Source: Streptomyces sp. NBC_01351
GTDB lineage: Bacteria > Actinomycetota > Actinomycetes > Streptomycetales > Streptomycetaceae
Reading direction: 5' to 3'
NCBI RefSeq assembly: GCF_036237315.1
Contig: NZ_CP108356.1
Coordinates: 1,550,001-1,614,000 of the forward strand
Length of the DNA stretch: 64,000 nucleotides
Part shown: positions 32,377-43,116 of the stretch, piece by piece
How positions within the stretch are numbered: the stretch's first letter is position 1
Layout of the letters: each line of letters begins with the position of its first letter
Program-made: the position numbers and the translations under genes
The notes under the pieces: generated by a model
What the model was told of the DNA's origin: nothing
Seen by the model: the letters and a program-made list of their open reading frames with translations, nothing else
Database searches by the model: none

Positions 32377-33554
32377 CGGCGGGCCATGTAGGCCTGGAAC
32401 GCCTTGTAGAGCGCCGTGTTGGTGTACCCGTCCATCGCGATCTCCCACTCGCCGAGCGTCTCGACGACCTGCCCGCCGGTGCCGAGCTTCCAGCGCAGCA
32501 GCCCGAAGGAGCGGTCGTCGGGGTCGAGGGTGGAGGGTACCCCGCGCATGTCGTATTCGTCCGCTCCGAGGGCGTGGGCGTCGCACATCATGCGCCACTG
32601 CAGGGCGTTGCTGGGCCGTACCTCGCGGCGGTGGTCGGCGGAGGCTCCGGTCTGGTACCAGACCCGGCTCCCGGCGACGATCATCGTGTGCGCGGCGAGT
32701 ATCTCGCCCTGGTGGATGCCCAGGTAGAGGCGCATCCGACCGGGCTCCTCGGCGTTGAGGACCTCGTACTGGCGCTGGTAGTAGGCGAGGGAGCGGCCGA
32801 GGCGGAAGCCGTCGCGCTCCTCGGTGATCCGCAGCAGCCGGTAGAACTCGGGCAGGTCCTCGGCGGTGCCGACGACCGTCTCCACGCCCGCCTTGCCGGC
32901 CTTGCGCACATTGCGCCGCCACTCCTGGTTCAGGCCCGACCACAGGTCGTCGAGGGAGCGGCCCGCGAGCGGCACGCGGAACACGTGGCGGGGCTGGGCG
33001 TCGCCGTCGTCCTCGCCGCCACAGCGCTTCCAGCCGCGGGTGCGCAGCCGGTCGGCGAGGGCGGCGCCGACCGGATCGACCTCGGTGGCGAGGACGTCGG
33101 ACAGCTGCCGGTCGGGGCCGGTCGCGGACTTGACCGTGGCCGCGTCCCAGCGGCGGTAGGCGGGGGTGGGGCCGATGCGGACGGCGAAGGCTCCGGCGGC
33201 CTTCAGGTGGCGCATGAGCGGGGTCAGCCAGCGGTCGACGTGCGGGTCGGACCAGTCGGCGACGGGGCCCTCGGGGAGGTAGGCGAAATATTTGCGGGTG
33301 CCCGGGAATTGGCGATAGAGAACGAGTCCGGCTCCCTGTATCCGGCCGTCGGGGTAGTGCCATCCGACCGTTTCCGAGCGCCAAAGGTCCTTTACCTCGG
33401 CCCAGGACGGGTACTGGAGAAAGCTCGCCCGCCCGTGCCGGGAAAGGAAGTCCTGGTATTCCGGAACGGACAGGGTGCGCACCCGGAGCTCCTGGTCCTG
33501 CTTCCGGTCCTGGTACTGGTCCTGCTGGGCGGTGGTCACGAGCAGTGCACACAT
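32373..33554 (-). CDS. FemX/FemAB-family peptidoglycan bridge aminoacyltransferase
   Basis: A 393-aa protein with duplicated GNAT-like folds: SFLQYPSWAEVK and LWRSETVGW at the front, LNQEWRRNVRKAGKAGV in the helical hinge, and MRLYLGIHQGEILAAHTMI with YDMRGVP in the second domain. Family members add amino acids from aminoacyl-tRNA to the lipid II stem peptide. ATG 33554 has GGAAGGA upstream, but the first 24 residues are Gln/Asp-rich and atypical, so a later GTG start is possible. Its stop overlaps murJ. Confidence 0.87.
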   Translation of the reverse strand: MCALLVTTAQQDQYQDRKQDQELRVRTLSVPEYQDFLSRHGRASFLQYPSWAEVKDLWRSETVGWHYPDGRIQGAGLVLYRQFPGTRKYFAYLPEGPVADWSDPHVDRWLTPLMRHLKAAGAFAVRIGPTPAYRRWDAATVKSATGPDRQLSDVLATEVDPVGAALADRLRTRGWKRCGGEDDGDAQPRHVFRVPLAGRSLDDLWSGLNQEWRRNVRKAGKAGVETVVGTAEDLPEFYRLLRITEERDGFRLGRSLAYYQRQYEVLNAEEPGRMRLYLGIHQGEILAAHTMIVAGSRVWYQTGASADHRREVRPSNALQWRMMCDAHALGADEYDMRGVPSTLDPDDRSFGLLRWKLGTGGQVVETLGEWEIAMDGYTNTALYKAFQAYMARR

Positions 33555-33778
33555 GGCTGACGTCCTTCCCGAGCGTCCGGGTCAATGCCGAACCGACGAC
33601 TGACACGACTGTCACAGCCGCCCATGACCGAACCGCGCGGCGATTGTGACCGGACGATGACCGTTTCGCTGCGGTCCATGTCACAGCAGAAATACCGACC
33701 TTTTCCGCTGGTTCCGCAACCTAAAGTCGCTCCATCCGCTCTTACTTTGCGGACGTTCACACTTCGGAGGGGTTTTCG

Positions 33779-34978
33779 TTGAGCCGCATACGCACTCGTC
33801 ACGCCGTGATGGCGGGCACCGCAATCCTGGCTGCCGCACTGTCCGCCTGTTCCGGCGGAAGCGGGGGCGCAGCGGCCGGCAAGGCCGAGATGAAGCAGGA
33901 ACAGAAGCCGGACATGGCCATCGCGGTGAACCTCACGGGCGATCAGGTCAAGGCGGGCGAGCCGGTGAAGGTGACCATCACCGACGGCAAGCTGGCGCAG
34001 GTGAGGGTGACGGACTCCAAGGGCGGTGAGCTCGCGGGGCAGATAGCCGCCGACGGCAAGACCTGGACCTCCGAGCGCAACGCCTCGCCGGGTACCGACT
34101 ACAAGGTCGAAGCGCAGAACACGGACAGCCAGAGCGCGACATCCCAGTTCAAGACCGGCGCCGCCGACAAGGTCAACAAGGTCTCGATCAACGTGCCGAA
34201 GGGCAGCACGGTGGGCGTGGCCATGCCCGTGTCGCTCGTCTTCGACAACCCGGTGACCAACAAGGCCGAGGTGGAGAAGCAGTTGAAGGTCACCACCTCG
34301 GACAACACCGAGGGGTCGTGGGGCTGGATCAAGGACTACTCCGGCAAGGACCGGGTGGACTGGCGGCCGAAGGAGTACTGGAAGTCCGGCACGGACGTCA
34401 AGGTCGACATGAACCTGAACGGCGTGGACTCCGGCAAGGGCGGCGGTCTCTTCGCCCGGGACTACAACACCGAGTTCAAGATCGGCAAGGACCGCCGGAT
34501 GGAAGTCAGCCTCGACACCAAGAAGATGACGGTGACCGAGGACGGCACGACGGTGAAGACGATCCCCGTCTCGGCCGGCACTCCCGGCGGCAAGAAGGCC
34601 TCCTGGTCCGGGAAGATGGTGCTGATGTCCAAGGAAGGCACCATCCGGATGGACTCCCAGACGGTGGGCCTGGGTGACGCCTACGACAAGATGGTCGACT
34701 ACTCGATGCGGCTCACCTGGTCGGGCATGTACGCGCACGCGGCGCCGTGGAACTCGGCGAACTTCGGCCGCGCCAACACCAGTTCGGGCTGCGTCGGGAT
34801 GAGCGACGCCAACGCCGCGTCCTTCTATTCCGAGGTGCAGGTGGGCGACCCCTTCGAGGTCGTCGGCGACGGCTCCAAGGGCAATGCCGACCTCGGCAAC
34901 GGCTACGGCGAGTGGAACCTCTCCTGGGACCAGTGGAAGGCCAAGAGCGCCCTGTCCGGAGCCCCGCAGAACGGCTGA
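33779..34978 (+). CDS. L,D-transpeptidase lipoprotein with Ig-like domains
   Basis: A 399-aa protein. TTG 33779 is the start because GGAGGGG lies 6 nt upstream and it yields a proper lipoprotein signal with lipobox LSAC (Cys24). Two Ig-like domains (about 50-250) precede the YkuD catalytic domain; the active-site Cys is Cys338 in NTSSGCVGMS, with the upstream His in YAHAAPWN. The usual SHGC motif reads SSGC here. The enzyme makes 3-3 crosslinks in peptidoglycan outside the membrane. Divergent from the FemX-murJ genes across a 224-nt spacer. Confidence 0.92.
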   Translation: MSRIRTRHAVMAGTAILAAALSACSGGSGGAAAGKAEMKQEQKPDMAIAVNLTGDQVKAGEPVKVTITDGKLAQVRVTDSKGGELAGQIAADGKTWTSERNASPGTDYKVEAQNTDSQSATSQFKTGAADKVNKVSINVPKGSTVGVAMPVSLVFDNPVTNKAEVEKQLKVTTSDNTEGSWGWIKDYSGKDRVDWRPKEYWKSGTDVKVDMNLNGVDSGKGGGLFARDYNTEFKIGKDRRMEVSLDTKKMTVTEDGTTVKTIPVSAGTPGGKKASWSGKMVLMSKEGTIRMDSQTVGLGDAYDKMVDYSMRLTWSGMYAHAAPWNSANFGRANTSSGCVGMSDANAASFYSEVQVGDPFEVVGDGSKGNADLGNGYGEWNLSWDQWKAKSALSGAPQNG

Positions 34979-35101
34979 CGCCCCGAGCTGACACGTTTCA
35001 ATCGTTACCAGCGCGTAACTTACCGATGGGTTACTTCCGGTAAGCCGCTCCCGTTACCGTCGGGTCACTTTGACAACCCCGGCGCACGCGAGGAGCGATT
35101 G

Positions 35102-36688
35102 ATGCAACGCACCACCACCGCCGCAGCCGTGGCGGCCCTCCTGGCGGCCGCCGCCCTGGGCCTGGCCCCCCACCAGGCCCAGGCGGCCCCCGCCGCTTCC
35201 ACGACGGTCACCTCCGAAGCCTCCTCGGGAGTGACCTTCCACGACATCCCGGGCTCCGGCGGCATCACCCTCAAGGGCAACGTCTTCACTCCGGCCGGAA
35301 CCCAGGCCGGCCAGAAGTACCCGCTGATCGTGCTGCCCACCAGCTGGGGCATGCCGCAGATCGAATACATGGCCCAGGCCAAACTGCTCGCCGACTCCGG
35401 CTACGTCGTGGTGAGTTACACCTCCCGCGGCTTCTGGGCCTCCGGCGGCCAGATCGAGGTGGCGGGCCCGCCGGACGTCGCCGACGTCTCCGCCGTCATC
35501 GACTGGGCCCTCGCCCACACCCCCGCCGACGCGGACCGCATCGGCCTCGGCGGAGTCTCGTACGGCGCCGGCATCAGCCTGCTGGCCTCGGCCCACGACA
35601 GCCGCGTCAAGGCCGTGGTCGCGATGAGCGGCTGGGCCGACCTCATCGAGTCCATCTACTCCGGCCGCACCCAGCACCTCCAGGCCGCCGGCCTGCTCGG
35701 CGGCGCCGGCTACCTCACCGGCCGTCCCGGACCCGAACTCCAGTCGATCCTCAGCGACTTCCTCGGCTCCCGGCTCGACCGCGAGCAGCAGATGATCGAC
35801 TGGGGCAAGAAGCGTTCCCCCTCCGAGCAGGTGGACCGGATCAACGCCAACGGCGCCGCGATCATGATGGGCAACGCCTGGGGCGACACCATCTTCCCGC
35901 CCAACCAGTACGCGAAGTTCTTCGAGAAGCTGACCGGCCCCAAGCGCCTGGAGTTCCGCCCGGGCGACCACGCCACCGCCGAGGCGACCGGCCTCCTCGG
36001 CCTGCCCAACGACACCTGGACCAGCGCCCACCGCTGGTTCGACCGCTACCTCAAGGGCGAGCGCAACGGCGTCGACACCGAGGCCCCGGTGCAGATCAAG
36101 CCCCGCAGCGATGCCGGCTACGAGGGCTACGCCGACTGGAAGGCGGTCGGCTCGGGCGGCACCGAGAAGCTCGCGCTCTCCGACAGCGAGCACGTCTTCG
36201 CCAATGTGGACTCCGGGGCCAACGGCGGCATCGTCATGCTCTCCAACCTGCTCGACCAGTTCGCCCAGGCACCGCCGATCGCGTCCATCCCGCTCCTCCC
36301 CCGCGCCTTCGCCGCCGTCTGGCAGTCCGAGCGCTACGACGAGGCGCGCCGGGTACGCGGCACGGTCAAGGTGCACACCACGGTCACGCCCACCAAGGGC
36401 GACGGCACCTTCGTCGCCTACCTCTACGACGTCGGCCCGCTCGGCATCGGCAAGCTCGTCAGCAACGCCCCGTACACCTTCCACGGCAAGACCCCGAACC
36501 AGGCCTTCGGCGTGGACCTGGAGCTCTTCTCCACCGCCTACGACGTGCCCGCTGGGCACCGGCTCGCCGTCGTCATCGACACCGTCGACCCGCTCTACAT
36601 CGAGCACAACCCCTTCGGCGCGCAGCTGACCTTCTCCTCGCCTGGCACCGATCCCAGCTACGTCTCGGTGCCCCTGCGCGAGCAGTGA
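35102..36688 (+). CDS. Secreted CocE/NonD-family (X-Pro peptidase-like) hydrolase
   Basis: A 528-aa protein; ATG 35102 has AGGAG 6 nt upstream. A signal peptide ends near the AQAAPA site (about residue 30). The alpha/beta-hydrolase domain has the nucleophile elbow GGVSYGAG, and a C-terminal jelly-roll PepX_C domain (about 380-520) begins around RRVRGTVKVHTTV. Such enzymes cleave X-Pro dipeptides or acyl esters; the substrate is open. It is a single gene after the L,D-transpeptidase. Confidence 0.88.
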   Translation: MQRTTTAAAVAALLAAAALGLAPHQAQAAPAASTTVTSEASSGVTFHDIPGSGGITLKGNVFTPAGTQAGQKYPLIVLPTSWGMPQIEYMAQAKLLADSGYVVVSYTSRGFWASGGQIEVAGPPDVADVSAVIDWALAHTPADADRIGLGGVSYGAGISLLASAHDSRVKAVVAMSGWADLIESIYSGRTQHLQAAGLLGGAGYLTGRPGPELQSILSDFLGSRLDREQQMIDWGKKRSPSEQVDRINANGAAIMMGNAWGDTIFPPNQYAKFFEKLTGPKRLEFRPGDHATAEATGLLGLPNDTWTSAHRWFDRYLKGERNGVDTEAPVQIKPRSDAGYEGYADWKAVGSGGTEKLALSDSEHVFANVDSGANGGIVMLSNLLDQFAQAPPIASIPLLPRAFAAVWQSERYDEARRVRGTVKVHTTVTPTKGDGTFVAYLYDVGPLGIGKLVSNAPYTFHGKTPNQAFGVDLELFSTAYDVPAGHRLAVVIDTVDPLYIEHNPFGAQLTFSSPGTDPSYVSVPLREQ

Positions 36689-36706
36689 TCCCCGGGCAAC
36701 CCCGGC

Positions 36707-37455
<749 letters not shown>

Positions 37456-37459
<4 letters not shown>

Positions 37460-37896
37460 CCCTCCGAGGCCTCGGCGTAGGCCTGGCTGAGCTCGGGGGA
37501 TCCGGTCATCGCCCAGGACACCCCCGACTCGATCACGTTCAGCTCCCGGCCGGAGGCCAGCCGGATCACCGGCTGGCCGCTCGGCCAGACCTCCCAGCCG
37601 GCCCCCGGGACGGTTCGGATGATCACCGTGCCGAGGTAGAAGCCGGCGTCGTTGCCGAGCCACGGCACGGCCTCCGGATCCCGCCGCCAGCGGGGCATCA
37701 GCTGGTCGAGGGCTTCCAACGAGGCCACGGTCTCGTCGAGTTCGAGCCCGGCCGCCCGCGCCTGGACGCGCAACATCTCACACTCCGAGAACAACTCGGC
37801 GACGCCCTCGGGGTCGTCGGCGAAGGCGGCGGCGAGTCCCGCGCCCTGTTCCGTTTCGTGCCTGTTCAGCCAGTTGTCCAGGAAGGGGATGTTCAT
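37456..37896 (-). CDS. Small conserved protein of unknown function (possibly DUF6278)
   Basis: A 146-aa acidic soluble protein. Residues 25-75 are helical ([29 protein letters not shown]); then a small beta domain has [11 protein letters not shown] and [17 protein letters not shown]. It resembles a Streptomyces family I recall as DUF6278, without known function. Its stop overlaps the orphan ABC ATPase start, suggesting translational coupling. Confidence 0.65.
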
Positions 37897-37962
37897 ACCG
37901 CCCAGCGTCGCACCAGGACCCGACGCTGGCCACAGGGCGCGCCTGGTTCCAGCCGTACGGTT

Positions 37963-38742
37963 CTAAAGCTCCAGGTCCACGACCACCGGGGCGTGGTCGG
38001 AGGCGCCCTTGCCCTTGCGCTCCTCGCGATCCACGTAGGCGTCCTTGACGGCCTTGGCGAAGGGCGCGTTCCCGTACACCAGGTCGATGCGCATGCCCCT
38101 GTTCTTGGGGAAGGCGAGCTGACGGTAGTCCCAGTACGTGTACGGCCGGTCGTACTTGAGAGGGCGCGGCAGCACGTCGGACAGCCCGGCCGTGCGCAGC
38201 GCCTCCAGGGCGGCCCGCTCGGCGGGGGTCACGTGGGTCAGGCCCGCGAAGACGGCCGGGTCGTAGACGTCCTCGTCGGTCGGTGCCACGTTGAAGTCGC
38301 CGAGCACCGCGAAGGGACGGGCGCCGGCCGCGTCTTCGGCGACGGCGACGGACAGTGCGCGGAACCAGTCCAGCTTGTAGCCGTAGTGGTCGTGCTCGAC
38401 CTCGCGGCCGTTCGGCACGTAGACCGACCAGACGCGGACCCCGCCGCAGGTGGCGGAGATGGCGCGCGGCTCCTCGACACCCTCGTAGTCGGGCCCGCCG
38501 GGCAGGCCGGTGACCACGTCCTCCAGGCCGACCCGGGAGAGCAGGGCCACGCCGTTCCACCTGCCGGTGGCGTTGACGGCCGCCTCGTAGCCCAGCTCGC
38601 GCAGCGCGTCGTACGGGAACTGCTCCGCGGAGCACTTGGTCTCCTGGATGCACAGGACATCCGTGCCTGAGCTCTCCAGCCAGGCGAGGAGGCGCGGCAG
38701 CCGGGCGGTGATGGAGTTGACGTTGAACGTGGCGATACGCAT
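37963..38742 (-). CDS. xthA: Exodeoxyribonuclease III
   Basis: A 259-aa AP endonuclease/3'-5' exonuclease. MRIATFNVNSI (Asn), LCIQETKC (Glu), FAVLGDFNVAPTDEDV (Asp, Asn) and the C-terminal GASDHAPVVVDL (Asp-His) form the complete EEP-fold active site. It repairs abasic DNA lesions. ATG 38742 begins the family's usual N-terminus and lies 7 nt after a TAGGTT -10 box, so the mRNA is probably leaderless. Confidence 0.93.
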   Translation of the reverse strand: MRIATFNVNSITARLPRLLAWLESSGTDVLCIQETKCSAEQFPYDALRELGYEAAVNATGRWNGVALLSRVGLEDVVTGLPGGPDYEGVEEPRAISATCGGVRVWSVYVPNGREVEHDHYGYKLDWFRALSVAVAEDAAGARPFAVLGDFNVAPTDEDVYDPAVFAGLTHVTPAERAALEALRTAGLSDVLPRPLKYDRPYTYWDYRQLAFPKNRGMRIDLVYGNAPFAKAVKDAYVDREERKGKGASDHAPVVVDLEL

Positions 38743-38749
38743 GCGTCCC

Positions 38750-38777
38750 AACCTACCGCCCGGCACCGACAGTCACA
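38750..38777 (-). promoter_or_regulatory. Putative promoter of xthA, leaderless configuration
   Basis: On the minus strand, TGTGAC (38777-38772), a 16-nt spacer and TAGGTT (38755-38750) lie 7 nt before the xthA ATG. The -35 overlaps the stop codon of the upstream MBL gene. Confidence 0.6.
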
Positions 38778-39405
38778 GTTCGGTGGTGTCCCCGGCGGTG
38801 AGTCGCCCGTGGTCCGTGCCGCCCAGCGTGTTCAGGAGGTGGTCGTAGATCGGCCGGGCGAGGTCGGCGAGGTAGGCGTCGTGGACGTCGATGGCCCGGC
38901 GCGGCTTGACCTCGCGGAGGTAGTCGATCACCTCGGCGGCCTTGTTCCAGGGGGCGTGCACCGGGAGCATCAGGGTGTCGACGGGGGCGTCGGGCACGGT
39001 CAGCGCGTCCCCGGGGTGGAAGAGGGACCCCTCCACCAGGTAGCCGACATTGGTGACCCGGGGCAGGTCGGGGTGGATCACGGCGTGCAGTTCGCCGTGC
39101 ACCTGGACCTCGAACCCGGCGGCGGTGAAGGCGTCCCCGTGGCCCACGGTGTGCACCCGGCCCGGGTAGCCGGGGGCGATCTTGTCCGCGACGCTGCGCA
39201 GGGTCCACAGCTCGGCGGCCGGATTCCCGTCGAGGGCCGCCCGCAGCCGGCCCTCGTCGAAGTGGTCGGGGTGCTCGTGCGTGACCAGCAGGGCGTCCGC
39301 CCCGAGGCCGGCATCGGTTTCGCTGAAGGCGCCCGGGTCGATGACGAGCACGCGCCCGTCCTTCTCCAGCTGGACGCAGGAGTGCAGCCGCTTGGTGAGC
39401 TTCAT
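38773..39405 (-). CDS. MBL-fold metallo-hydrolase
   Basis: A 210-aa single-domain metallo-beta-lactamase fold. LLVTHEHPDHFDEG is the HxHxDH zinc motif; IHPDLPRV, SLFHPGDAL and MLPVHAPWN supply the later ligands. It resembles the UlaG/YcjY-like small hydrolases of unknown substrate. It is followed on the same strand by xthA, which has its own promoter. Confidence 0.87.
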   Translation of the reverse strand: MKLTKRLHSCVQLEKDGRVLVIDPGAFSETDAGLGADALLVTHEHPDHFDEGRLRAALDGNPAAELWTLRSVADKIAPGYPGRVHTVGHGDAFTAAGFEVQVHGELHAVIHPDLPRVTNVGYLVEGSLFHPGDALTVPDAPVDTLMLPVHAPWNKAAEVIDYLREVKPRRAIDVHDAYLADLARPIYDHLLNTLGGTDHGRLTAGDTTEL

Positions 39406-39414
39406 GATCCCAGG

Positions 39415-40005
39415 CTACGGAACCGTGGTGGACACCACGTAGACCTTGGGGGTTTCCGGGTCCGTCAGGTCGACCGTGATGTCACGGCTGGGGCGCGGCT
39501 TCTCCTGGTCCAGGCTGATCCCGTACCAGTCGGAGTCCGGGCTCCAGCTCCAGCCCGCGACCTCGGAGTCGTGTTCGGAGATGGAGACCTCGCCCCGGGT
39601 CAGCGCCTCCCGGCTGGTCCCGACGGAGGCGAGGAAGGCGTCCAGGTCGGCCGGGGTGACCGCGAACTGGGTGAAGAGCCGGCTGGTGCGCCAGTTGTTG
39701 GTCTCCAGGAAACCGACCTTCCAGGCCTTCGGCGGTACGGGCACCTCGTAGATGCTGCGCTGCACCCGGGACGGCCAGCCCGGCCGCACCTTGGAGGCGC
39801 CGACCCTGGCGGCCTTGTCGCGGCCGCTCTCACGGCTCTGCTGCGTGGAGATCGCCAGGTAGCCCGCGGGGACGCCGATCAGCAGCACGATGATGATCGC
39901 GGTGATCCAGCGGCGCCTGACGACGTGCTTGCGGTCCTCGGCCGGGCGCGGGGTGGCGTCCCCGTCGGGGGAAGGGGCCTGGCGGGGCAGGGTGGGCGGG
40001 GTCAC
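39415..40005 (-). CDS. Single-pass membrane protein of unknown function
   Basis: A 196-aa protein from GTG 40005, overlapping the ROK kinase stop by 4 nt. A Pro/Asp-rich cytoplasmic start and RRRWI lead into one membrane helix (about residues 34-52); the remaining ~140 residues are outside and contain RSIYEVPVPPKAWKVGFLET and WSWSPDSDWYGISLD. It has no recognised domain. It is last in the sugar ABC/ROK operon, conserved-looking but of unknown role. Confidence 0.7.
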   Translation of the reverse strand: MTPPTLPRQAPSPDGDATPRPAEDRKHVVRRRWITAIIIVLLIGVPAGYLAISTQQSRESGRDKAARVGASKVRPGWPSRVQRSIYEVPVPPKAWKVGFLETNNWRTSRLFTQFAVTPADLDAFLASVGTSREALTRGEVSISEHDSEVAGWSWSPDSDWYGISLDQEKPRPSRDITVDLTDPETPKVYVVSTTVP

Positions 40006-41219
40006 TGCGGGTCCATGTTCGTGGGGCCGGGGGTCTGGGGGCTGGGGGTCTCGGGGCCAGGGGCCTCGGGGCCGGGGGCTTCGCGCCGGCCGAGCTGCTG
40101 CGCGTAGCGCTCGTACCGTTCGTAGCGCTCTACACGGCGGCGGGTGGCACGGCGGAAGCGGCGGGCGACGAGTCGGGCGAGGTCGGCGGCTCCGACCATA
40201 CCGGCTTCGGGGCCGAGCTGGGCCTTGGCGATGCGGGCCTCGGGGCGGTAGCCGCGGCCGGTGAGGTGGCGGCGGAAGGCGTCCCGGGCGGGGCCGATGA
40301 GCAGGTCGTCGGCGGCGCTGACGCCGCCGCCGATGACGAAGCAGGCGGGGTCGAGGGCGGCCGCGAGGTTGGCGATGCCGACGCCGAGCCACTGGCCGAT
40401 GTCCTGGAGCAGTTCGACGCACATGGCGTCGCCCTCGCGGGCCAGCTCGGTGATGAGCGGCCCGGTGATCTCCGCGACGTTGCCGCCGACCCTGGCGATG
40501 ATGTTGTGGGCGACCGGGGAGTCGGCGGCGGCGAGCTCGCGGGCCTCGCGGACCAGGGCGTTCCCGGAGCTGTACTGCTCCCAGCAGCCGCGGTTGCCGC
40601 AGGGGCAGCGGTGCCCGCCGGGGACGACCTGCATGTGGCCGAATTCGCCGGCCACCCCGTAGCGGCCGCGCTTGACCTGGCCGCCTTCGAGGATGGCCCC
40701 GCCGATTCCGGTGCCGAGCGTGATCATGACGAGGTGGTCCTCGCCGCGCCCGGCGCCGAAGCGCCATTCCGCCCAGGCGGCGGTGTTGGCGTCGTTGTCG
40801 ACCATGACGGGGACCACGAGCCGGGACTGGAGGGCGTCGCGCAGCGGCTCGTCGCGCCAGGCCAGGTGCGGGGCGAACAGCACCCGGGACCGGTCCGCGT
40901 CGACCCAGCCGGCCGCGCCGATGCCCACCGCGTGCACGTCGTGCCGGTCGGAGAGGTCCAGGACCAGTTCGACGATGGTGTCCTCGACGACCTTGGGGCT
41001 CTTGGACTTGTCGGGCGTCTCTGTGCGGATCTTCTCCAGGATGACCCCGTCGGCGTCGACGACGCCGGCCATCACCTTGGTGCCGCCGATGTCGATGCCG
41101 ACGGTCGGGACGCGCGGGGCGGTCAGGTGCGACCGGCGCTCACGGGTCCCGATGGTCCGCAGGACGGTGCCTCGCGCCGCCCCCCGGTGGGAGAGCGTGA
41201 AGTCCCGGTACGTGCTCAT
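40002..41219 (-). CDS. ROK-family sugar kinase (glucokinase-like)
   Basis: A 405-aa protein. The N-terminal phosphate-binding [13 protein letters not shown], catalytic Asp in [12 protein letters not shown] and the zinc motif [13 protein letters not shown] identify a ROK kinase. The family average is ~320 aa; the extra length is a ~35-residue lead and a Pro/Gly-rich C-terminal tail. It is coupled (ATGA) to the ABC ATPase, so it probably phosphorylates the sugar brought in by that importer. There is no DNA-binding domain, so it is a kinase rather than a repressor. Confidence 0.9.
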   Translation of the reverse strand: MSTYRDFTLSHRGAARGTVLRTIGTRERRSHLTAPRVPTVGIDIGGTKVMAGVVDADGVILEKIRTETPDKSKSPKVVEDTIVELVLDLSDRHDVHAVGIGAAGWVDADRSRVLFAPHLAWRDEPLRDALQSRLVVPVMVDNDANTAAWAEWRFGAGRGEDHLVMITLGTGIGGAILEGGQVKRGRYGVAGEFGHMQVVPGGHRCPCGNRGCWEQYSSGNALVREARELAAADSPVAHNIIARVGGNVAEITGPLITELAREGDAMCVELLQDIGQWLGVGIANLAAALDPACFVIGGGVSAADDLLIGPARDAFRRHLTGRGYRPEARIAKAQLGPEAGMVGAADLARLVARRFRRATRRRVERYERYERYAQQLGRREAPGPEAPGPETPSPQTPGPTNMDPQ

Positions 41220-42088
41220 CGAGTCGTGTCGTCCCTGTCGGAGGAGGAGGAAGTGGAACCGGATCCGTCGTCTGGCCCTGATTCTGCCACTCGCGCCAGT
41301 TCGTGGCTCAGTTCGTCGAGCTCGGAGCCGCCCGCCATCTGCCGGGTGAGCTCGTCGAGGGTGATCGAGTCGCGGGTGTGGCTGCCCGCCATGGTGCCGC
41401 GCTTGAGGAGGACGAAGCGGTCCCCGACCAGGTGGGCGTGGTGCGGGTTGTGGGTGATCAGGACCACGCCGAGGCCGGCGTCGCGGGCCGCGGCGACGTA
41501 CTTGAGGACCACTCCGGACTGCTTGACGCCGAGGGCCGCGGTGGGCTCGTCGAGTACGAGGACCTTCGCGCCGAAGTAGACGGCCCGGGCGATGGCCACG
41601 CACTGCCGCTCGCCGCCGGACAGGGTGCCGATGGGCTGGTCGACGTCGCGCAGGTCGATGCCCATGCGCAGCAGCTCGGCGCGGGTGGTCTCGCGCATGA
41701 ACTCCACGTCGAGGCGGCGGAAGGGGCCGCGGCCCTTGGTGGGCTCGGAGCCGAGGAAGAAGTTCCGCCAGACCGGCATGAGGGGGACCACGGCGAGGTC
41801 CTGGTAGACGGTCGCGATGCCCAGGTCGAGGGCGGCGCGCGGGTTGGCGAGTACGGTCTCCTCCCCCTCGATCTCGAAGGTTCCGGAGTCGTGCCGGTAC
41901 AGCCCCGCGATGATCTTGATGAGGGTGGACTTGCCGGCGCCGTTGTCGCCCAGCACGCAGGTGATCTCGCCCGCCGAGACCTCCAGGGAGACCCCTTGGA
42001 GGGCGCGGATGTTTCCGTAGTACTTGCTGACGTCGGTCAGCTTCACCAGGGTGGTCGCGCCCCTCGCATCGGACACTGTGATGGTCAC
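41216..42088 (-). CDS. Sugar ABC importer ATPase (single-domain, CUT2-like)
   Basis: A 290-aa protein: Walker [12 protein letters not shown], signature [13 protein letters not shown], Walker [14 protein letters not shown]-loop LITHNPHHA. It has one nucleotide-binding domain, whereas typical CUT2 ATPases (RbsA) have two, so it acts as a dimer. It has an acidic C-terminal tail. GTG 42088 overlaps the permease stop. Confidence 0.92.
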   Translation of the reverse strand: MTITVSDARGATTLVKLTDVSKYYGNIRALQGVSLEVSAGEITCVLGDNGAGKSTLIKIIAGLYRHDSGTFEIEGEETVLANPRAALDLGIATVYQDLAVVPLMPVWRNFFLGSEPTKGRGPFRRLDVEFMRETTRAELLRMGIDLRDVDQPIGTLSGGERQCVAIARAVYFGAKVLVLDEPTAALGVKQSGVVLKYVAAARDAGLGVVLITHNPHHAHLVGDRFVLLKRGTMAGSHTRDSITLDELTRQMAGGSELDELSHELARVAESGPDDGSGSTSSSSDRDDTTR

Positions 42089-43116
42089 TTCGCCTCCGCC
42101 CGCTTGCGGACCCATGCGTTGAGCAGCGTCGCGAGCAGGAGCATCGCGCCGAGGAAGAATTTGAACCAGTCAGGGTTCCACTGGGCGTAGACGATGCCGT
42201 TGCTGGTCATGCCGAAGATGAAGGCGCCGACGGCCGAGCCGATGGCGGAGCCGTAGCCTCCGGTCATCAGACAGCCGCCGATGACGGCCGCGATGATGTA
42301 CAGGAACTCGTTGCCGACGCCCTCGCCCGACTGGACCACGTCGAACGAGAAGAGGATGTGCTGGCCGGAGATCCAGGCGCACAGGGCCACGCCCATGTAG
42401 AGCCCGATACGGGTCTTCACGACCGGGACGCCGACCGCGCGGGCCGCGTCCGCCCCGCCGCCCACGGCGAAGATCCAGTTCCCGGCTCGGGTGCGCAGCA
42501 GGATCCAGGTGGCCACGGCGACCAGGGCCAGCCACCACAGGATGGTCACCTTGAGGGTGACCGAGCCGATGGTCCACTGCGAGGCGAAGAGGGCGTGGGC
42601 GGAGGGGAAGCCCTCCATGTCGGCGATGGTCTTGGTGGAGACCGAGCCGCTGATCAGCTTGGTGAAGCCGAGGTTCAGGCCGGTCAGCATCAGGAAGGTG
42701 CCGAGCGTGATGATGAAGCTGGGCAGCTTGGTGCGGGTCAGCATGAAACCGTTGAAGAAGCCGACGGCCAGCGTGACCAGCAGCGACACCATGACGCCGA
42801 CCCAGACGTTGGCGGTCATCTGGTAGCTGAACATCGAGCTCAGCAGCGCCGATGTGGTGACCATGACACCGGCGGAGAGGTCGAACTCGCCGCCGATCAT
42901 CAGCATGGCCACGGGCACGGCCATGATCCCGATGGTGGAGGCCGAGTACAGGATCGTGCTCAGGCTGGAGGCCTGCAGGAAGCTGTCGGCGGCGAAGGAG
43001 AAGAAGACGAAGACGGCTGCGGCGCCGACGACCGCGCCGAGCTCGGGGCGGCCCAGCAGCCTGCGGACGAGCGAGGTCGGCGCGAGCCGTTCGTCCGCGG
43101 TGGCCGTGGCGCTCAT
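42085..43116 (-). CDS. Sugar ABC importer permease (RbsC-like)
   Basis: A 343-aa protein with 9-10 membrane helices. [31 protein letters not shown] and [19 protein letters not shown] are characteristic CUT2/BPD_transp_2 segments. It forms the channel for the substrate delivered by the lipoprotein; all three importer genes overlap by 4 nt. Confidence 0.93.
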   Translation of the reverse strand: MSATATADERLAPTSLVRRLLGRPELGAVVGAAAVFVFFSFAADSFLQASSLSTILYSASTIGIMAVPVAMLMIGGEFDLSAGVMVTTSALLSSMFSYQMTANVWVGVMVSLLVTLAVGFFNGFMLTRTKLPSFIITLGTFLMLTGLNLGFTKLISGSVSTKTIADMEGFPSAHALFASQWTIGSVTLKVTILWWLALVAVATWILLRTRAGNWIFAVGGGADAARAVGVPVVKTRIGLYMGVALCAWISGQHILFSFDVVQSGEGVGNEFLYIIAAVIGGCLMTGGYGSAIGSAVGAFIFGMTSNGIVYAQWNPDWFKFFLGAMLLLATLLNAWVRKRAEAK

